From Tardiphaga sp. (GTDB taxonomy: Bacteria > Pseudomonadota > Alphaproteobacteria > Rhizobiales > Xanthobacteraceae), in NCBI GenBank assembly GCA_030147505.1, contig JASBVG010000017.1:62001-126000 (forward strand): a stretch of 64,000 nucleotides of DNA, in the 5' to 3' direction. A model generated the notes under the pieces. The model had not been told where the DNA came from, did no database searches, and worked only from the letters and a program-made list of their open reading frames with translations. The translations under genes and the position numbers were made by a program. Positions 62,444-64,000 of the stretch are shown here, in pieces; position 1 is the stretch's first letter; each line of letters starts with the position of its first letter.

Positions 62444-62460
62444 TTGTTGCGTCGCAACAA
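62444..62460. promoter_or_regulatory. Perfect 17-base palindrome, candidate Crp/Fnr-family operator
   Basis: TTGTTGCG-T-CGCAACAA has eight perfect base pairs around one central base and ends 20 bases before the regulator start codon. The TTG...CAA outline recalls FNR-type sites (TTGAT-N4-ATCAA), but the inner bases differ. Self-regulation is the simplest reading. Confidence 0.5.
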
Positions 62461-62480
62461 ATGGATAAAGCGGCGGTGGC

Positions 62481-63155
62481 ATGATTGCTGCGGATCAATT
62501 GAAGAGGATTGCCGCCTGGGCGCGCGATCTCACCGAGCGGGAGATCGAGGTCGCGCGCGCGGGGATCAACGAGCGGTCGTTCAAAGCGAACGAATTCATC
62601 TCCATGCGTGGCGATGTGTTCGATTACTGGACGGGCGTAGTGTCGGGCCTCGTCAAGATCGGTACCATTTCGCGCAGCGGTAAAGAGGTGAGCATCACCG
62701 GTCTTACGGCCGGCGCCTGGTTCGGCGAGGGCAGCGTGTTGAAAAACGAACCGCGCCGCTACGACATCGTGGCGATGCGCGATTCACGCGTCGCGCTGAT
62801 GGACCGGACGACGTTCTTCTGGCTGTTCGAGAACAGCGTCGGCTTCAACCGCTTTCTGGTGTCGCTGCTGAACGAACGCCTTGGCCAGTTTATCGCGCTC
62901 ACCGAATATGGCCGGCTGCTCGATGCCACTGGGCGGCTCGCGCGTTGTATCGCTTCGTTGTTCAACCCGATCCTGTATCGCGACGCCAACCGGCATCTGG
63001 AGATCACGCAGGAGGAACTCGGCGCGATCTCCGGCATCTCCCGGCAGAAAGCCAATCAGTGCCTGCAGACACTGGAGAAGGAAGGCTTGCTGCGGCTCGA
63101 ATATGGCGGCGTGACGGTGATCGATCTCGAGCGGCTGAGCACGTATGGGGAATGA
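62481..63155 (+). CDS. Crp/Fnr-family transcriptional regulator
   Basis: A 224-residue protein. N-terminal cyclic-nucleotide-binding-type beta barrel: FISMRGDVFDYWTGVVSGLV, ITGLTAGAWFGEGSVLK. C-terminal winged helix: ITQEELGAISGISRQKANQC with KEGLLRLEYGGVTVIDLERL. FNR-type N-terminal cysteines are absent, so it is not an oxygen-sensing Fe-S type; the ligand is unknown, possibly a CoA thioester or other metabolite. Position between two Liv transporter sets suggests it controls one or both. Confidence 0.9.
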   Translation: MIAADQLKRIAAWARDLTEREIEVARAGINERSFKANEFISMRGDVFDYWTGVVSGLVKIGTISRSGKEVSITGLTAGAWFGEGSVLKNEPRRYDIVAMRDSRVALMDRTTFFWLFENSVGFNRFLVSLLNERLGQFIALTEYGRLLDATGRLARCIASLFNPILYRDANRHLEITQEELGAISGISRQKANQCLQTLEKEGLLRLEYGGVTVIDLERLSTYGE

Positions 63156-63167
63156 CGAGTGTGTGGC

Positions 63168-63863
63168 TCAGACCTCCAGCCATTCCTTCCTGACGTCGTC
63201 ATTGGCCTTGAGCTCCGCCGGCGTGCCTTCGAACACGATCTTGCCGTGGCCCATCACATAGACCCGGTGCGAGATGCGCAGCGCAATGGACAGTTTCTGC
63301 TCCACCAGCAAAATCGCGACGCCGCGCCGGGCGATCTCGGCGATGAGATCGCCGACCTGCTGCACGATCAGCGGTGCGAGACCTTCAGTCGGCTCGTCGA
63401 TCATCACCAGTTCCGGATCGCCCATTAGCGTGCGGCAGATGGTCAACATCTGCTTTTCGCCGCCGGAGAGAACGCCGGCTGCGGTGTCCGCACGGCGCGC
63501 GAGGTTCGGGAACATGTCGAGCATGTCGTCGAGCCGCCACTTGCCCGGCTTGCGCGTGTCCTTGATGCCCAGCATCAGGTTCTGTCGAACGGTGAGGCCC
63601 GGAAAGATATCGCGATGCTCGGGCACATAGCCGAGGCCAAGATGCGCGATCTTGAAGCTCGGCAGTCCGGCAATGTCCTTGCCCTTGAATTTGATGGAGC
63701 CGTGCGGCGGCACTTCGCCCATGATCGCCTTCACGGTGGTCGAGCGGCCGACGCCATTGCGGCCGAGCAGGCTCACCACCTCGCTGGCATCGATATGCAG
63801 ATCGACGCCCTGCAGGATGTGGCTTTTGCCGTAATAGGCGTGCAGATCCTTGACTTCCAGCAT
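63168..63863 (-). CDS. livF: Second Liv-type ATP-binding protein LivF, Walker A lysine replaced by arginine
   Basis: A 231-residue ATPase with LHAYYGKSHILQGVDLHI, GLGYVPEHRDIFPGLTVRQN, signature LSGGEKQMLTICRTL, Walker B LVMIDEPTEGLAP and VAILLVEQKLS. The Walker A reads LLGRNGVGRSTTVKAIMG, with Arg where Lys is expected; the codon is clearly CGC. Start ATG overlaps the previous stop as TGATG. With the partial gene to the right it forms a second Liv ATPase pair. Confidence 0.92.
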   Translation of the reverse strand: MLEVKDLHAYYGKSHILQGVDLHIDASEVVSLLGRNGVGRSTTVKAIMGEVPPHGSIKFKGKDIAGLPSFKIAHLGLGYVPEHRDIFPGLTVRQNLMLGIKDTRKPGKWRLDDMLDMFPNLARRADTAAGVLSGGEKQMLTICRTLMGDPELVMIDEPTEGLAPLIVQQVGDLIAEIARRGVAILLVEQKLSIALRISHRVYVMGHGKIVFEGTPAELKANDDVRKEWLEV

Positions 63864-64000
63864 CAGGCAGCTTCCTCGCCGAGATAGGCTTCCTTGACCT
63901 TCTTGTTGCCGCGGATCTCGTCAGGCGTTCCCGTCGCAATCACCTCGCCGTAGACCAGCACGGAAATACGATCGGCGAGCCCGAACACCACGCTCATGTC
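63863..64000 (-). CDS. livG: Second Liv-type ATP-binding protein LivG (C-terminal part only)
   Basis: The last 45 codons of a minus-strand gene enter from the right edge. The translation reads [19 protein letters not shown], then [16 protein letters not shown], then [10 protein letters not shown] and stop. This is the typical end of LivG ATPases after the H-loop (...HDMSVVF). The TGA stop at 63863-63865 overlaps the LivF start. Confidence 0.85.
   Translation of the reverse strand, partial: DMSVVFGLADRISVLVYGEVIATGTPDEIRGNKKVKEAYLGEEAA

Noticed and set aside
62481..63155. Oxygen-sensing FNR
   Set aside because: No N-terminal cysteine cluster; only the fold and helix-turn-helix are shared.
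1..64000. CRISPR arrays, tRNA/rRNA genes, insertion sequences, integrases, prophage
   Set aside because: I saw no spaced direct repeats, no tRNA-like cloverleaf sequence and no transposase or integrase motifs in any translation.

Overview
The window is high-GC DNA with dense operons, many ATGA/TGATG overlaps and frequent GTG/TTG starts. Gene content (tripartite tricarboxylate transporter, several Liv-type ABC transporters, CaiB-type CoA transferase, FkbM methyltransferases) and hairpin-rich intergenic repeats suggest an alphaproteobacterium of the Bradyrhizobium/Rhodopseudomonas/Afipia group. The taxonomic placement is an inference from content only.

Layout. (1) 1-9.5 kb is carboxylate metabolism: a partial FAD/Fe-S 2-hydroxyacid oxidase, diverging from it a serine-glyoxylate-type aminotransferase and an unusual crotonase-fold protein, then a complete tctC-tctB-tctA uptake system and a CaiB/BaiF CoA transferase. 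A stray small gene at 7.7-8.15 kb carries a domain otherwise found in the glycan locus. (2) 9.6-53.1 kb is a very large surface-polysaccharide locus, broken only by nadE and a NUDIX hydrolase (28.5-31.2 kb). It encodes an ABC-2 export pair (Wzm/Wzt), GDP-mannose branch enzymes (two Gmd-like dehydratases, a GDP-mannose 3,5-epimerase-like protein, an AGE-family isomerase), a CDP-glucose branch (RfbF, RfbG, a reductase/epimerase), an aminosugar branch (4,6-dehydratase-like enzyme, DegT aminotransferase, formyltransferase), a nucleotide-sugar dehydrogenase, GT4/GT2/GT-A glycosyltransferases including a 1219-residue protein with three GT4 domains, two GT-C-like membrane proteins, three GtrA proteins, and six methyltransferase genes holding seven methyltransferase domains. 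(3) 53.2-64 kb is a catabolic/transport region: a PaaK-like protein, a TVP38/DedA-like membrane protein, a Liv-type ABC operon with an embedded acyl-CoA ligase, a Crp/Fnr regulator behind two palindromes, and the start of a second Liv ATPase pair.

How the genes may work together. The glycan locus seems to hold a cytoplasmic polymer pathway (GT4 enzymes exported by Wzm/Wzt) plus two parallel lipid-carrier decoration modules. Module A (15.9-23.6 kb) joins CDP-6-deoxyhexose synthesis to a GtrB-like GT2, methyltransferases, GtrA and a GT-C membrane protein. Module B (31.4-39.1 kb) joins aminosugar and formyl-transfer enzymes to another GtrB-like GT2, a methyltransferase, GtrA and a second GT-C protein; it resembles a rearranged Arn pathway. 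Part of module B is visibly richer in A+T.

The most novel signal is two accessory domains, probably beta-rich, reused across unrelated enzymes. Domain 1 (W-x-Y, then G-x-[IL]-G about 30 residues on, then [FI]RN at about 77) occurs in the orphan at 7.7 kb, at the C-terminus of one GT-C protein, and between two methyltransferase domains at 39-41 kb. Domain 2 (GPY...G-x-Y) occurs at the C-terminus of the other GT-C protein and as repeats in the 1103-residue glycosyltransferase at 44-47 kb. These look like locus-specific glycan-binding modules, which is an inference.
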